DNA of 37,129 nucleotides from Streptomyces sp. Tue6028 (GTDB taxonomy: Bacteria; Actinomycetota; Actinomycetes; Streptomycetales; Streptomycetaceae), in NCBI RefSeq assembly GCF_002300165.1, contig NZ_CM008277.1, positions 1 through 37,129 of the forward strand, in the 5' to 3' direction. The number at the start of each line of letters is the position of its first letter. The stretch's first letter is position 1. The notes beneath the pieces are model-generated. The model ran no database searches. It saw nothing but the letters and a program-made list of their open reading frames with translations, and had not been told where the DNA came from. Both the position numbers and the translations under genes were made by a program. Shown here piece by piece: positions 18,349 through 25,917 of the stretch.

Positions 18349-18399
18349 CCCGCGGGCCGGCCGGAACGGGCGCGGACTGCGTCCCGGCCGGCCCGCGGG
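18349..18399 (+). terminator. Terminator of the pectate lyase operon
   Basis: A perfect 16-base inverted repeat, CCCGCGGGCCGGCCGG at 18349-18364 and its complement at 18384-18399, with a 19-base loop, eight bases after the PL3 stop. Confidence 0.88.
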
Positions 18400-18491
18400 G
18401 GCCGATCGCACGCTGCGGGCCGGGCCGCCGGCGGGGCCGATCACGTCCTCGGGCCGGTCCGGTGGGACGGTACGGCCGGATCGGACGGCCC

Positions 18492-18908
18492 TCAGCCCCA
18501 GCCGCCGTAGGGGCCGTCGACGAGCTGGAAGACCGGTTGCCTGCGCACCGGGTCCTGGGCGGTGGAGAGTTGCACGCGGTCGCCGCTGTGGATGGCGGCG
18601 GGCGACCCCATGACCCGTCCCCGGACGGTGAACCCCTCCGTCATCTCGATGAGGGAGACATTGCGGGCGGCGGGGGTGTTGCGGTGGATCACGGTGGAAT
18701 GACGCACGATGCCCGATCCCGTGCTCGACTCCGTCCGCAGGTCGCTGCCCTGGCAGACCGGGCAGAGGAGGCGTTGGTACATCGCCGTGCCGCACCAATG
18801 GCAGCGCTGGAAGAGGAGGATGTCCCCGGGCTGCTCGTCACGGGCGGTCCCGAGCAGGTCCGTCGCGGGAACGGGCCCCGGATGAAGGGCGATTCCTGGC
18901 TGGTACAC
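18492..18908 (-). CDS. Zn-ribbon/OB-fold (DUF35-type) protein
   Basis: A 138-residue protein. A rubredoxin-like zinc ribbon with Cys36, Cys39, Cys49 and Cys52 (CHWCG ... CPVCQG) is followed by an OB fold (about 55-135) with the VSLIEMTEGFTVRGRVMG strand pair. Such proteins partner acyl-CoA-binding enzymes, for example the ChsH/thiolase and lipid-transfer systems of steroid and fatty-acid breakdown. No thiolase or acyl-CoA dehydrogenase lies beside it here. GTG 18908 is chosen for AGGGAG eight bases upstream; ATG 18980 lacks a ribosome site and overlaps the operator-like sites. Those sites directly upstream suggest control by the neighbouring TetR protein. Confidence 0.82.
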   Translation of the reverse strand: MYQPGIALHPGPVPATDLLGTARDEQPGDILLFQRCHWCGTAMYQRLLCPVCQGSDLRTESSTGSGIVRHSTVIHRNTPAARNVSLIEMTEGFTVRGRVMGSPAAIHSGDRVQLSTAQDPVRRQPVFQLVDGPYGGWG

Positions 18909-18974
18909 GATGTCATCTCCCTGCGCTCGGCCGGAATCTGAGGTGCCCGGATCGCCGTGCACGACCACAGAGTA

Positions 18975-19010
18975 TGGCACTGAGTGTCACAGGTAAAGGC
19001 ACTCGGTACC
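18975..19010. promoter_or_regulatory. Two TetR-type operator-like palindromes upstream of the OB-fold gene
   Basis: TGGCACTGAGTGTCA at 18975-18989 and GGCACTCGGTACC at 18998-19010 are near-palindromes of one consensus, GGCACTNAGTGCC. The same element occurs at 19819-19833 upstream of the TetR gene. They lie 67-102 bases before the OB-fold start. Confidence 0.72.
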
Positions 19011-19047
19011 CTCAATGTGGCCGGACCGGAGTCCGGCCCCGCGACGG

Positions 19048-19788
19048 TCAGTCCCGTCCGAGCGTGGACTCGATCTCCTGGACCACACGCCACAGCGGTG
19101 CGTCGCGCCGGGAGACCACGACCACCACGTCGTCGTACTCCTCCGCCCTCGGGCCGCCCCGCGGGGACTCCTGCGGGGCGCCGAACGTCGCTCGTACGTA
19201 CCCGAGCGCGTGGTCGACCGCCGCTGTCGCGTCGCCCTGTCCGTCCGAACGCAGCCAGGACCGCAGGCCGTTGTTGTGTGCGGCGACCACGGCCGCGGCG
19301 ACGACCTCGGCCCGCAGGGTGCCGTCGCGCCCGGCGGCCAGGCGCCCGCGCAGGTACTCGGCCAGGGCCCGCTCGTAACGCCGGACGACCGACAGCTCGT
19401 ACGAGCGCAGGCCCGGGACCTCTTTGGTGAGGCGGTAGCGCTGGACGGAGAACGTCGGGTTCTCGGCGTACATGCGCAGGACCAGCCGGGCCGCGTCGCA
19501 CACCCGCAGCACCGGGTCGTCGTCCGCGTCGGCGGTCTCGTCGAGGAACGCCCGCATGTCCGCCAGGCAGCGTTCGTGGTCCGGGAAGACCACGTCCTCC
19601 TTGGAGGGGAAGTAGCGGAAGAACGAGCGGCGGCCGACGCCGGCGAGTGTCACGATGTCGTCGATCGTGGTCTGTTCGTAGCCGCGCTCCAGGAAGAGCT
19701 GGAAAGCCGCCGCGACCAGGGCGTCCCGCATGGGCGGCTTCGCGGTCCTCGCGTCGGAGGGCTCGCGGCGCCGGGGTCCGTCGTTCAT
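19048..19788 (-). CDS. TetR family transcriptional regulator
   Basis: A 246-residue regulator. The N-terminal helix-turn-helix is at about 23-66: AAFQLFLERGYEQTTIDDI, then LAGVGRRSFFRYFPSKED, a classic TetR recognition helix ending in the FRYFPSKED block. An all-alpha ligand domain follows (roughly 85-205), with a charged Val-rich C-terminal tail. The family represses by blocking promoters and lets go when a ligand binds. Matching palindromes lie before this gene and before the OB-fold gene, so it is probably self-regulated and controls its neighbour; the ligand may be an acyl-CoA or lipid, inferred from the OB-fold partner. The start at 19788 has no strong ribosome site. Confidence 0.9.
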   Translation of the reverse strand: MNDGPRRREPSDARTAKPPMRDALVAAAFQLFLERGYEQTTIDDIVTLAGVGRRSFFRYFPSKEDVVFPDHERCLADMRAFLDETADADDDPVLRVCDAARLVLRMYAENPTFSVQRYRLTKEVPGLRSYELSVVRRYERALAEYLRGRLAAGRDGTLRAEVVAAAVVAAHNNGLRSWLRSDGQGDATAAVDHALGYVRATFGAPQESPRGGPRAEEYDDVVVVVSRRDAPLWRVVQEIESTLGRD

Positions 19789-19818
19789 GGACGGAAACTA
19801 ACACCGAACCGGGTTGGG

Positions 19819-19855
19819 TGGCACTCAGTGCACTCGCTAGAGGGAACTGAGTTCC
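19819..19855. promoter_or_regulatory. Paired operator-like palindromes upstream of the TetR gene
   Basis: TGGCACTCAGTGCAC at 19819-19833 matches the element at 18975-18989. Eleven bases on, GGAACTGAGTTCC at 19843-19855 is a perfect palindrome of the same 13-base shape with A for C. The first lies 31 bases from the TetR start, a normal autoregulatory position. Confidence 0.7.
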
Positions 19856-19971
19856 ATGGTGCGGTGGTGTGGCGAGGGGTGCCGGAGAGCCGTCGAAATC
19901 GGGGCGGACCCTGTGATTCCTCATGTGGCTGAAATGCGATCACACGCGAAGTGCTTGTCTGTTCAACGAGG

Positions 19972-20000
19972 TTGACAGCCTCTCCACGGTGATCGACTAT
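19972..20000 (+). promoter_or_regulatory. Likely promoter of the LAETG surface protein gene
   Basis: TTGACA at 19972-19977 and GACTAT at 19995-20000 are spaced by 17 bases, a good housekeeping sigma pattern, about 135 bases before the ATG at 20134. The rest of the 19789-20133 gap shows the TetR palindromes and nothing else that could be supported. Confidence 0.65.
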
Positions 20001-20133
20001 GTGGTCGCGCCGTGGCCCATGTGACCGATGAGCCCGGTGTTTCTTCGACCACTCACCCCCGGCGCGGCCCCCGGCTGTCTCGTGCTGCCCGCTGCCGCCG
20101 ACCGGGGCACCGCACCATCGAGACGGGATCCGC

Positions 20134-21066
20134 ATGTCCATAGCGAGACGTGTCACCCTGCGCTGCCTGCTGGGAACGGGCGCGGCGGCGCTCGCCCTCT
20201 CCGCGGCCACCACCACCGCCTGGGCGACGGGCGAGCCGGGCGGGGACGGCTGGGACAAGACCGCGGGCGGTTACGCCCCGGGGCAGGGCGCCGGCACGGC
20301 GACCGCGAGCGACCGCTGCCAGTTCTCCCTGGACGGGACGAACTTCTACGACTCGGTCCGCGTCGACGACGAGAGCCTCAAGCCCACCGACGACGGCAAG
20401 GTCCACATCAAGGTCCGCGCGGCCGACGACGCCGGCACCTGCACCGCCTCGCTCGCCGCCTACCGGACCCACGGCGCCACCTTCAAGACCTCCGGTGTGC
20501 AGGTCTTCCACGACTTCGACTCCGTGACGGTCAAGCCGGGTGCCACCGACTCCCTCGACATCTCGGTGCCCGACGCCGGCTGCTTCGCGCAGATCGACCT
20601 CTACCGGGGCGCCGTCAAGTTCGACGGCAAGCACGACGCCGAGGACGGCTTCGAGCACGGCGACCTGCCCGCGGGACCGGACCACGCGGTCATCAAGGAC
20701 AAGCTGATCATGGCGTGGAACGGCGGCAAGAAGGACTGCACGGCGCAGCCGACCACCCCCGGGACGCCGGCCTCCACGCCGCCCGCCGAGACGCCGGGCA
20801 CCCCCTCGCCGTCGGCACCCGCGACGTCGGCCGGCCCGGAGACGCCCTCGGCGCCCGAGACGTCCGCGACCCCCACCGCCCCCGAGTCCGCCACCCCGCC
20901 TGCCGCCACCCCGAACGGCGGTGCCTCGCCGAAGGAGGGCGACCTCGCCGAGACCGGCGGCGGCAACACCCTGACGATCGCGGCCGGTGCCGCGGCCGTC
21001 CTCGCGGCCGGAGCCGCGATCACCGTCGCCACTCGGCGTCGCCGTTCCACGGGCGCCCGCTCATGA
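20134..21066 (+). CDS. LAETG-anchored cell-wall protein (sortase E-type substrate)
   Basis: A 310-residue protein with a signal peptide (about 1-31, LLGTGAAALALSAATTTAWA). A globular domain (about 35-205) has four cysteines, in DRCQF, GTCTA, AGCFA and KDCTA, that could form two disulfides. A Pro/Thr/Ser/Ala stalk follows (about 206-265). The sorting signal is LAETG at 271-275, followed by a hydrophobic helix and the basic tail RRRRST. LAxTG is the form used by class E sortases in Streptomyces, as in the long chaplins. No sortase gene lies in the window, so a housekeeping enzyme elsewhere would act. The role of the globular domain is unknown. A perfect hairpin follows downstream. Confidence 0.88.
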   Translation: MSIARRVTLRCLLGTGAAALALSAATTTAWATGEPGGDGWDKTAGGYAPGQGAGTATASDRCQFSLDGTNFYDSVRVDDESLKPTDDGKVHIKVRAADDAGTCTASLAAYRTHGATFKTSGVQVFHDFDSVTVKPGATDSLDISVPDAGCFAQIDLYRGAVKFDGKHDAEDGFEHGDLPAGPDHAVIKDKLIMAWNGGKKDCTAQPTTPGTPASTPPAETPGTPSPSAPATSAGPETPSAPETSATPTAPESATPPAATPNGGASPKEGDLAETGGGNTLTIAAGAAAVLAAGAAITVATRRRRSTGARS

Positions 21067-21188
21067 CGCTCGTCGTCAGCGCCCCTCGATGACGGGGCGC
21101 CGGCGTCCGGTTCGCGGTGACCGGTCATCAACTCCCCCGAGGTGACCGGTCAACGCCCCGTCGAGACCGGCCGTCGGCGTCCTGTCCA

Positions 21189-21231
21189 CGAGCCCCGGCA
21201 CCCGTCGTCCGTACCGCGGTGCCGGGGCTCG
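21189..21231. terminator. Bidirectional terminator after the LAETG gene
   Basis: CGAGCCCCGGCACC at 21189-21202 pairs perfectly with 21218-21231 over a 15-base loop, between two convergent genes. Confidence 0.88.
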
Positions 21232-21269
21232 TCCCCGTCGTGGCACGGGATCCGCGAGCTTTCGGCGGA

Positions 21270-21950
21270 TCACGCCATCCAGAAGAAGACCGCGGTCATC
21301 CGCTTGTCCTCCATCGTGCTGCCGCAGTAGTCCGTGGCGCTGTGCATCAGGTTGGCGTGGTACAGGAGCAGCCGGTTGTACCGGTGCGGTACGCGGACGT
21401 CCTCCACGAAGGAGTCCGGCGCGACGAAGCGCGTGCCCAGGGCCTCGACCAGGTTGTTGTGCGGCGCGGCGACCGTGTTCCCGCCCAGCCGGCCGCCGGG
21501 CAGGTTCTGCCGGAAGAAGCTGGTCCCGCAGTCCTTGGGCACGTTCGGATTGAGATAAAGGACGGCGGCGTAACGGCACAGCGCACGGGAGTCCGTGTGC
21601 GGGCGCGGCTCGCCCTCGTCCTTGCCGACCACCTGGACGCAGTTGTGGTTGAGGGTGGCCCCCGTCGGCGTCGACTGCTGCCACAGTTCCCGCGCGCCCG
21701 TCGCCTTCTTCACCAGGCGTTCCACGCACGTCAGTTCGCCGGGTTCGAGTCCGGGCATGGTGCGCAGGCCGGGCCAGCTCTCCGAGGTGTACGGATGACC
21801 CTCGACCCAGTCGTCCTTCGCGACGCACCGGGCCCGGACCGCGTCCACGTCGGGCAGCACGTCGTCGAAGACCCAGTAGTCCCGGTCGCGGGTGGGTTTG
21901 CGGTAGGGGAGAACCGGCAGAGCCGGCCTCCTCGGAGGGTGTGGGGGCAT
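21270..21950 (-). CDS. DUF6445-like 2-oxoglutarate/Fe(II) dioxygenase-fold protein
   Basis: A protein of about 226 residues that looks like the DUF6445 family of the double-stranded beta-helix dioxygenase superfamily. The iron-binding HxD is H118-T-D120 in RPHTDSR; the distal histidine is probably H203 in LMHSATDYCG, with an Arg (R217) behind it for 2-oxoglutarate. The AAVLYLNP and GGTSFF-like (CGTSFFRQ) strands are typical of prolyl-hydroxylase-like folds. The hydroxylated substrate is unknown. The start is uncertain: ATG 21950 fits the homologous region but has no visible ribosome site, and an in-frame start at 22028 is possible. It lies downstream of the SpoIIE gene on the same strand. Confidence 0.75.
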   Translation of the reverse strand: MPPHPPRRPALPVLPYRKPTRDRDYWVFDDVLPDVDAVRARCVAKDDWVEGHPYTSESWPGLRTMPGLEPGELTCVERLVKKATGARELWQQSTPTGATLNHNCVQVVGKDEGEPRPHTDSRALCRYAAVLYLNPNVPKDCGTSFFRQNLPGGRLGGNTVAAPHNNLVEALGTRFVAPDSFVEDVRVPHRYNRLLLYHANLMHSATDYCGSTMEDKRMTAVFFWMA

Positions 21951-22043
21951 GCGGCCGACGATATAGATGAGTGATTCAGCGATCTCCAGAGAATTGGTCA
22001 ACGTTCCACCAACTCGGCCTGCCCGCACAGCCGTCGGGCAGTG

Positions 22044-24506
22044 CTACATCTGCGGCGCCCGGAGGGACTGCTCCGCCCAGATGATCTTTCCCTCGTCCGT
22101 GTAACGGGTGCCCCAGCGCTGGGTGAACTGCGAGATCAGGAACAGCCCCCGGCCGCCCTCGTCGGTGGTCTTCGGATGACGCAGGTGCGGAGCGGTGGCG
22201 CCACCGTCGGACACCTCGCAGATCAGGGCCTGTTCGGAGATGAGCCGCAGCCTGAGGGGGCCGGCCGCGTGCCGGATGGCGTTCGTGACCAGCTCGCTCA
22301 CGACGAGTTCGGTGGTGAAGGTCAGTTCGTCCAGGCCCCAGGCGTTCAGCTGCTGGGCCGCCGCCTTGCGGGCGTCGGCCACGACCGCCGGGTCGACGGG
22401 CAGCTCCCAGGTCGCGACCTGACCGGCACCCAGCCGCCGGGTACGGGCCATCAGCAGCGCCACGTCGTCGTACGGTCGCGTCGGCACCAGGTCGTCCACG
22501 ATGGTGCGGCACAGGTCGTCCAGCTGCTGCCCGCGCGCCTCCAGGGCGCGGCGCAGCCGTTCCCGGCCGGTCTCCTGGTCCCGTGCCGCGCCGGGGGTGG
22601 CGAGGAGCCCGTCGGTGTGCAGGGCGAGCACCGTTCCCTCCGCGAGCTCCAACTCGACGGACTCGAAGGGCAGTCCGCCCACGCCGAGCGCGGAACCGCG
22701 GGGGAGCTCGACGAACGACACCTGTCCTTCGGGCGAGATGAGCGCGGGCGCCGGATGGCCCGCACCCGCCATGGCGCACTCGCCGCTCACCGGGTCGTAC
22801 ACCACGTAGAGGCAACTCGCGCCCAGCGCCTGCATTCCGCTGGTCCGGGTGTCGGCGCCCGTGCCCTCCTCCCGTGCGGTGCGACTGACGAGATCGTCGA
22901 GATGGGCGAGCACCTCCTCGGGGGTCAGGTCGAGATCCGCGAGGGTCTGCACGGCGGCCCGCAACCGCCCCATGGCCGCGGCCCCGTCGATGCCGTGACC
23001 CGCCACCTCTCCCACGACGAGGGCGACGCGGGCACCGGACAGGGGGATCACGTCGAACCAGTCGCCGGCCAGGCCGGTCAGCTCGTCGGCGGGCCGGTAG
23101 CAGGCGGCGACCTGCACGGCGTCCAGTTCGGGGAAGCGGTGCGGGAGCAGATTGCGCTGGAGCACGAGGGCCGCGTCCCGCTCGCGGCTGTAGCGGCGGG
23201 CGTTGTCGATGCAGAGGGCCGCCCGGGCGACGAACTCCTCGGCCAGGCTCAGATCGTCCTCGTCGAACGGGTCCTCGCGGGTGCGCCGGAAGAACGTGGT
23301 GATGCCGAGGGTGATACCGCGGGCGCGGACGGGCACGATCATCACGCTGTGCAGCCCGAGGTCGAGGAAGGACGTGGGGCGGTCGCCGGGCGAGCGGGCC
23401 GTCCACACGGTGGCCAGCGGGTCGAGGCGCCCCTCGGACCACGAGAGCCCGTCCGCCAGGCACCGGACCGGGGGAGACCCGGCGAGGTACGCGGCCGGCT
23501 CGCCGACCCGCACCATGGTCTCGGGCACTCCGGCACGGACCGACTGCTGGCCGGCCCGGCGCAGCGGCACCGCGTCCGCGTCGTCCCGTGGACCGGGTGC
23601 GGGTTCCGCCCCCTTCAGGACGGATTCCAGCAGGTCGACCGTGACGAAGTCGGCGAGCCCCGGGACCGCGACGTCGGCCAGCTCCTGCGCGGTCTGCACG
23701 ACGTCCAGGCTGCGTCCGATGGACTCGCCGGCCCGGTCCAGCAGGGCGAGCCGCCGACGGGCGCGGTAGCTCTCCGAGACGTCGACGACGGTGTAGTAGA
23801 CGCCGATGGGACGACCGAGATCGTCCTCCAGCCGGATGAACGACATCGAGTGGGCCGACTGGCGGTGCGGCGCGGAGCGCACCCGGCCCACGTGTTCGTA
23901 GCCGACCACCTGCTCGCCCGTCGTCAGCGCCCGGAGCATCTGTGCCTCCAGCCGCTCGGCGTCCAGACCGGGCTGTACCTCGGCGAGCCGCCGGCCGAGC
24001 CGCTGCCGGGCCGGACCGCCGCCGAACTGCTCCAGCGCCGTGTTCGACCACACGTACCGCAGGTCCGTGTCCACGATCGCGATGCCCACCGGTGAGTGCG
24101 CGGCCATCCTCTCCAACACCTGCCGGCTCATGTCCCAGCCGGGTCCGTCGCCCAGATCGGCGAGCAGCACCACCCACCGCGCCGGGCCGTCGTCGTGCTC
24201 CGCGGGAACGACCCGCACCATCAGCCGGAGGGTCCGCCCGTCGCGGTGCCGTGCGGACAGCAGCCCCGACCAGCCGCGGTCCGCGTCGCACCGCTCGGTC
24301 AGGTCCCGGACCCGCGCCGCGTCCTCGGGGACGAGCAGGTCGGCCGCGCGGCGGCCCAGCACCTCCGCGGCGGGGTACCCCAGCAGCCGTTCCGCGGCGT
24401 CGGTCCAGCTGGTCACCGTCATCCGGGCGTCCAGGAGCAGTGGCGCGGCGTCCGCCATGTCGAAGCGCCGCCGCGCCGACACGTCCCGTTCCTCGCTCGC
24501 ACCCAC
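22044..24506 (-). CDS. PAS-GAF-SpoIIE phosphatase-HATPase signalling protein
   Basis: An 820-residue multidomain protein with no membrane helix. PAS 1 is at about 18-120, PAS 2 at about 130-250 and GAF at about 260-435. A PP2C-type SpoIIE/RsbU phosphatase follows at about 455-680 (TGLAGDWFDVIPL, AGHGIDGAAAMGRLRAAVQ, AGAGHPAPALI, DDVALLMA). A GHKL/RsbW-type ATPase domain ends it at about 690-815 (SELVTNAIRHA, GGRGLFLI). In Streptomyces such proteins both dephosphorylate anti-anti-sigma factors and carry an anti-sigma-like kinase, controlling stress sigma factors. The phosphatase metal motif reads VVGEVAG where family members usually have GDV. GTG 24506 is supported by GAGAGGG upstream. The sensed signal is unknown. 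Confidence 0.92.
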   Translation of the reverse strand: MGASEERDVSARRRFDMADAAPLLLDARMTVTSWTDAAERLLGYPAAEVLGRRAADLLVPEDAARVRDLTERCDADRGWSGLLSARHRDGRTLRLMVRVVPAEHDDGPARWVVLLADLGDGPGWDMSRQVLERMAAHSPVGIAIVDTDLRYVWSNTALEQFGGGPARQRLGRRLAEVQPGLDAERLEAQMLRALTTGEQVVGYEHVGRVRSAPHRQSAHSMSFIRLEDDLGRPIGVYYTVVDVSESYRARRRLALLDRAGESIGRSLDVVQTAQELADVAVPGLADFVTVDLLESVLKGAEPAPGPRDDADAVPLRRAGQQSVRAGVPETMVRVGEPAAYLAGSPPVRCLADGLSWSEGRLDPLATVWTARSPGDRPTSFLDLGLHSVMIVPVRARGITLGITTFFRRTREDPFDEDDLSLAEEFVARAALCIDNARRYSRERDAALVLQRNLLPHRFPELDAVQVAACYRPADELTGLAGDWFDVIPLSGARVALVVGEVAGHGIDGAAAMGRLRAAVQTLADLDLTPEEVLAHLDDLVSRTAREEGTGADTRTSGMQALGASCLYVVYDPVSGECAMAGAGHPAPALISPEGQVSFVELPRGSALGVGGLPFESVELELAEGTVLALHTDGLLATPGAARDQETGRERLRRALEARGQQLDDLCRTIVDDLVPTRPYDDVALLMARTRRLGAGQVATWELPVDPAVVADARKAAAQQLNAWGLDELTFTTELVVSELVTNAIRHAAGPLRLRLISEQALICEVSDGGATAPHLRHPKTTDEGGRGLFLISQFTQRWGTRYTDEGKIIWAEQSLRAPQM

Positions 24507-24600
24507 TACGACCCTCTCCGCTTCCCGAAGGTGGTCTTACCCCGTCGTGCCCATTCTTCACGCCGCATGACCGGTCCGCGGTTTCGGCGGACCGGCTGAC

Positions 24601-24626
24601 CGTATCGATCGCAAACGATCGATACG
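24601..24626. promoter_or_regulatory. Perfect palindromic operator upstream of the DeoR/LacI-type regulator
   Basis: CGTATCGATCG at 24601-24611 and its exact complement at 24616-24626 flank CAAA. It lies 85-110 bases before the regulator start and about 95 bases from the divergent SpoIIE start. The right half, AACGATCGATACG, recurs as its complement at 33660-33672 upstream of the PL8 gene. Confidence 0.82.
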
Positions 24627-24710
24627 ACTGTGGGCGTACAGTTGGCGCAGGGGATCACGCTCCGCGTCCGCCCTCAGTTCGTCCGTCCGGCCTTGCCCCA
24701 GGGGGAGCCC

Positions 24711-25802
24711 ATGCGACTGCACGTCGACCAGCGCCATGAGCGGGTGCTCGAACTCGTCCGGGAGCGCGGCAGCCTCCGGGTGTCCGACCTCGCGGCCGAA
24801 CTCGGCGTGTCCGCGGTGACCTTGCGGCGCGACGTGGAGACGCTGGCCGCCCAGGGGCGGGTGCACCGGCTGCACGGCGCGGTCGTCTGGCCGGGCGACA
24901 CCGCGGCCGAGCCCCGGCCCGGGCGCGAGCCGGCCGGGGGCGCCGTGATCGGGATGATCGTGCCGACCACCGGTTCCATCTTCGCGGACGTCGTCCGCGG
25001 TGCCCGCGAGGCCGTCGGCGCCCAGGGCGGCCGACTGGTCCTGGGGATGACCGGTTACGTGGACTCCGAGGACGCGGTGCAGGCGGAGCACCTGATCGCG
25101 GGCGGTGCGCAGGGTCTCCTCGTCGCGCCCAGCTGGTTCGGCGGCGTGCCGCTCGGGGGGCAGGAGAAGTGGCTCCTGGACTGCGCGGTGCCGGCCGTCC
25201 TGGTCGAGCGGTCCGCGCCGGCCGGGAACCCGGCGGCCGGTCTGGACCGGGTGCGCACCGACCGGGCGCACGGGGCCGCCGTGGCCGTGGGCCATTTCGC
25301 CGCCCTCGGGCACCGCCGCATCACCGCGGTGCTCCAGGAAGGGCCGCACGCCGCGCAGATCTCCTCCGGTTATCTGGCGGCCGTGCAGTCGCTCGGGCTC
25401 GACGTCGACTCCGGCGCGCCGTCGGTCCGCGAGCACGGGGACTACGAGGCGAGCATCGACTATCTGGCGCAGGCCGTGGAGAAGCGCGGGGTGACGGCCG
25501 CGCTCGTGCACAGCGACGAGGACGCGATCGTGCTGGTGCCCAAGCTCCAGGCGCGCGGCATCAGGGTGCCCGAGGACCTCGCGCTGATCGCGTACGACGA
25601 CGAGGTCGCCGCCCTCGCGGACGTGCCCCTGACGGCTGTCGCCCCGCCCAAGCGCTCGGTGGGGGAGCTGGCCGCGAAACTGCTGCTCCAGCGGCTCGCG
25701 GAGCGCACGGACGGGCGGGGCGCCGCGCCCCGCCAGCACCTGGAGCTCCTTCCCGAGCTGAGGGTCCGGTCGTCCTGCGGCGGCGAGGCGCTCACTTCCT
25801 GA
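24711..25802 (+). CDS. Sugar-responsive regulator: DeoR-type HTH fused to LacI-type ligand domain
   Basis: A 363-residue regulator. A DeoR-type winged helix occupies the first 60 residues (HERVLELVRERGSLRVSDLA, then AAELGVSAVTLRRDVETLAA and GRVHRLHGAVV). It is fused to a periplasmic-binding-protein-like domain at about 80-355, with strands GMIVPTTGSIFADVV, AVLVERSAP, AVGHFAALGHRRIT and YDDEVAALADVPLTAV. The second half is LacI/GalR-like, the first half is not. Such hybrids sense a sugar and control import genes. AGGGGGAG precedes ATG 24711. A perfect palindrome lies upstream, a half-site (CGATCGTTT) lies downstream before the importer genes, and a 13-base match lies before the PL8 lyase. It probably represses this locus. 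Confidence 0.9.
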   Translation: MRLHVDQRHERVLELVRERGSLRVSDLAAELGVSAVTLRRDVETLAAQGRVHRLHGAVVWPGDTAAEPRPGREPAGGAVIGMIVPTTGSIFADVVRGAREAVGAQGGRLVLGMTGYVDSEDAVQAEHLIAGGAQGLLVAPSWFGGVPLGGQEKWLLDCAVPAVLVERSAPAGNPAAGLDRVRTDRAHGAAVAVGHFAALGHRRITAVLQEGPHAAQISSGYLAAVQSLGLDVDSGAPSVREHGDYEASIDYLAQAVEKRGVTAALVHSDEDAIVLVPKLQARGIRVPEDLALIAYDDEVAALADVPLTAVAPPKRSVGELAAKLLLQRLAERTDGRGAAPRQHLELLPELRVRSSCGGEALTS

Positions 25803-25807
25803 ACATC

Positions 25808-25870
25808 GAGCGATCGTTTTGATTGAATTGGTCGAACGCTCTTGACTCTGATCGTGTGCGCACAAAGGAT
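25808..25870 (+). promoter_or_regulatory. Putative promoter and operator of the sugar importer operon
   Basis: CGATCGTTT at 25811-25819 is shared with the regulator's palindrome (as AAACGATCG). GAGCGATC (25808-25815) and GAACGCTC (25834-25841) form an imperfect inverted pair. TTGACT at 25842-25847 is a -35 candidate; the best -10 is weak (AAGGAT around 25865). The leader to the start at 25918 is short. Confidence 0.55.
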
Positions 25871-25917
25871 GTCCTGCATCCGCCTCTGCCCGTACGAGGT
25901 CTCGTAGGAGCCGTGCC

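Noticed and set aside
24601..24626. Rho-independent terminator at the palindrome
   Set aside because: It is AT-richer, has a CAAA loop and no downstream T-run, lies between two divergent starts, and recurs before the PL8 gene; an operator fits better.
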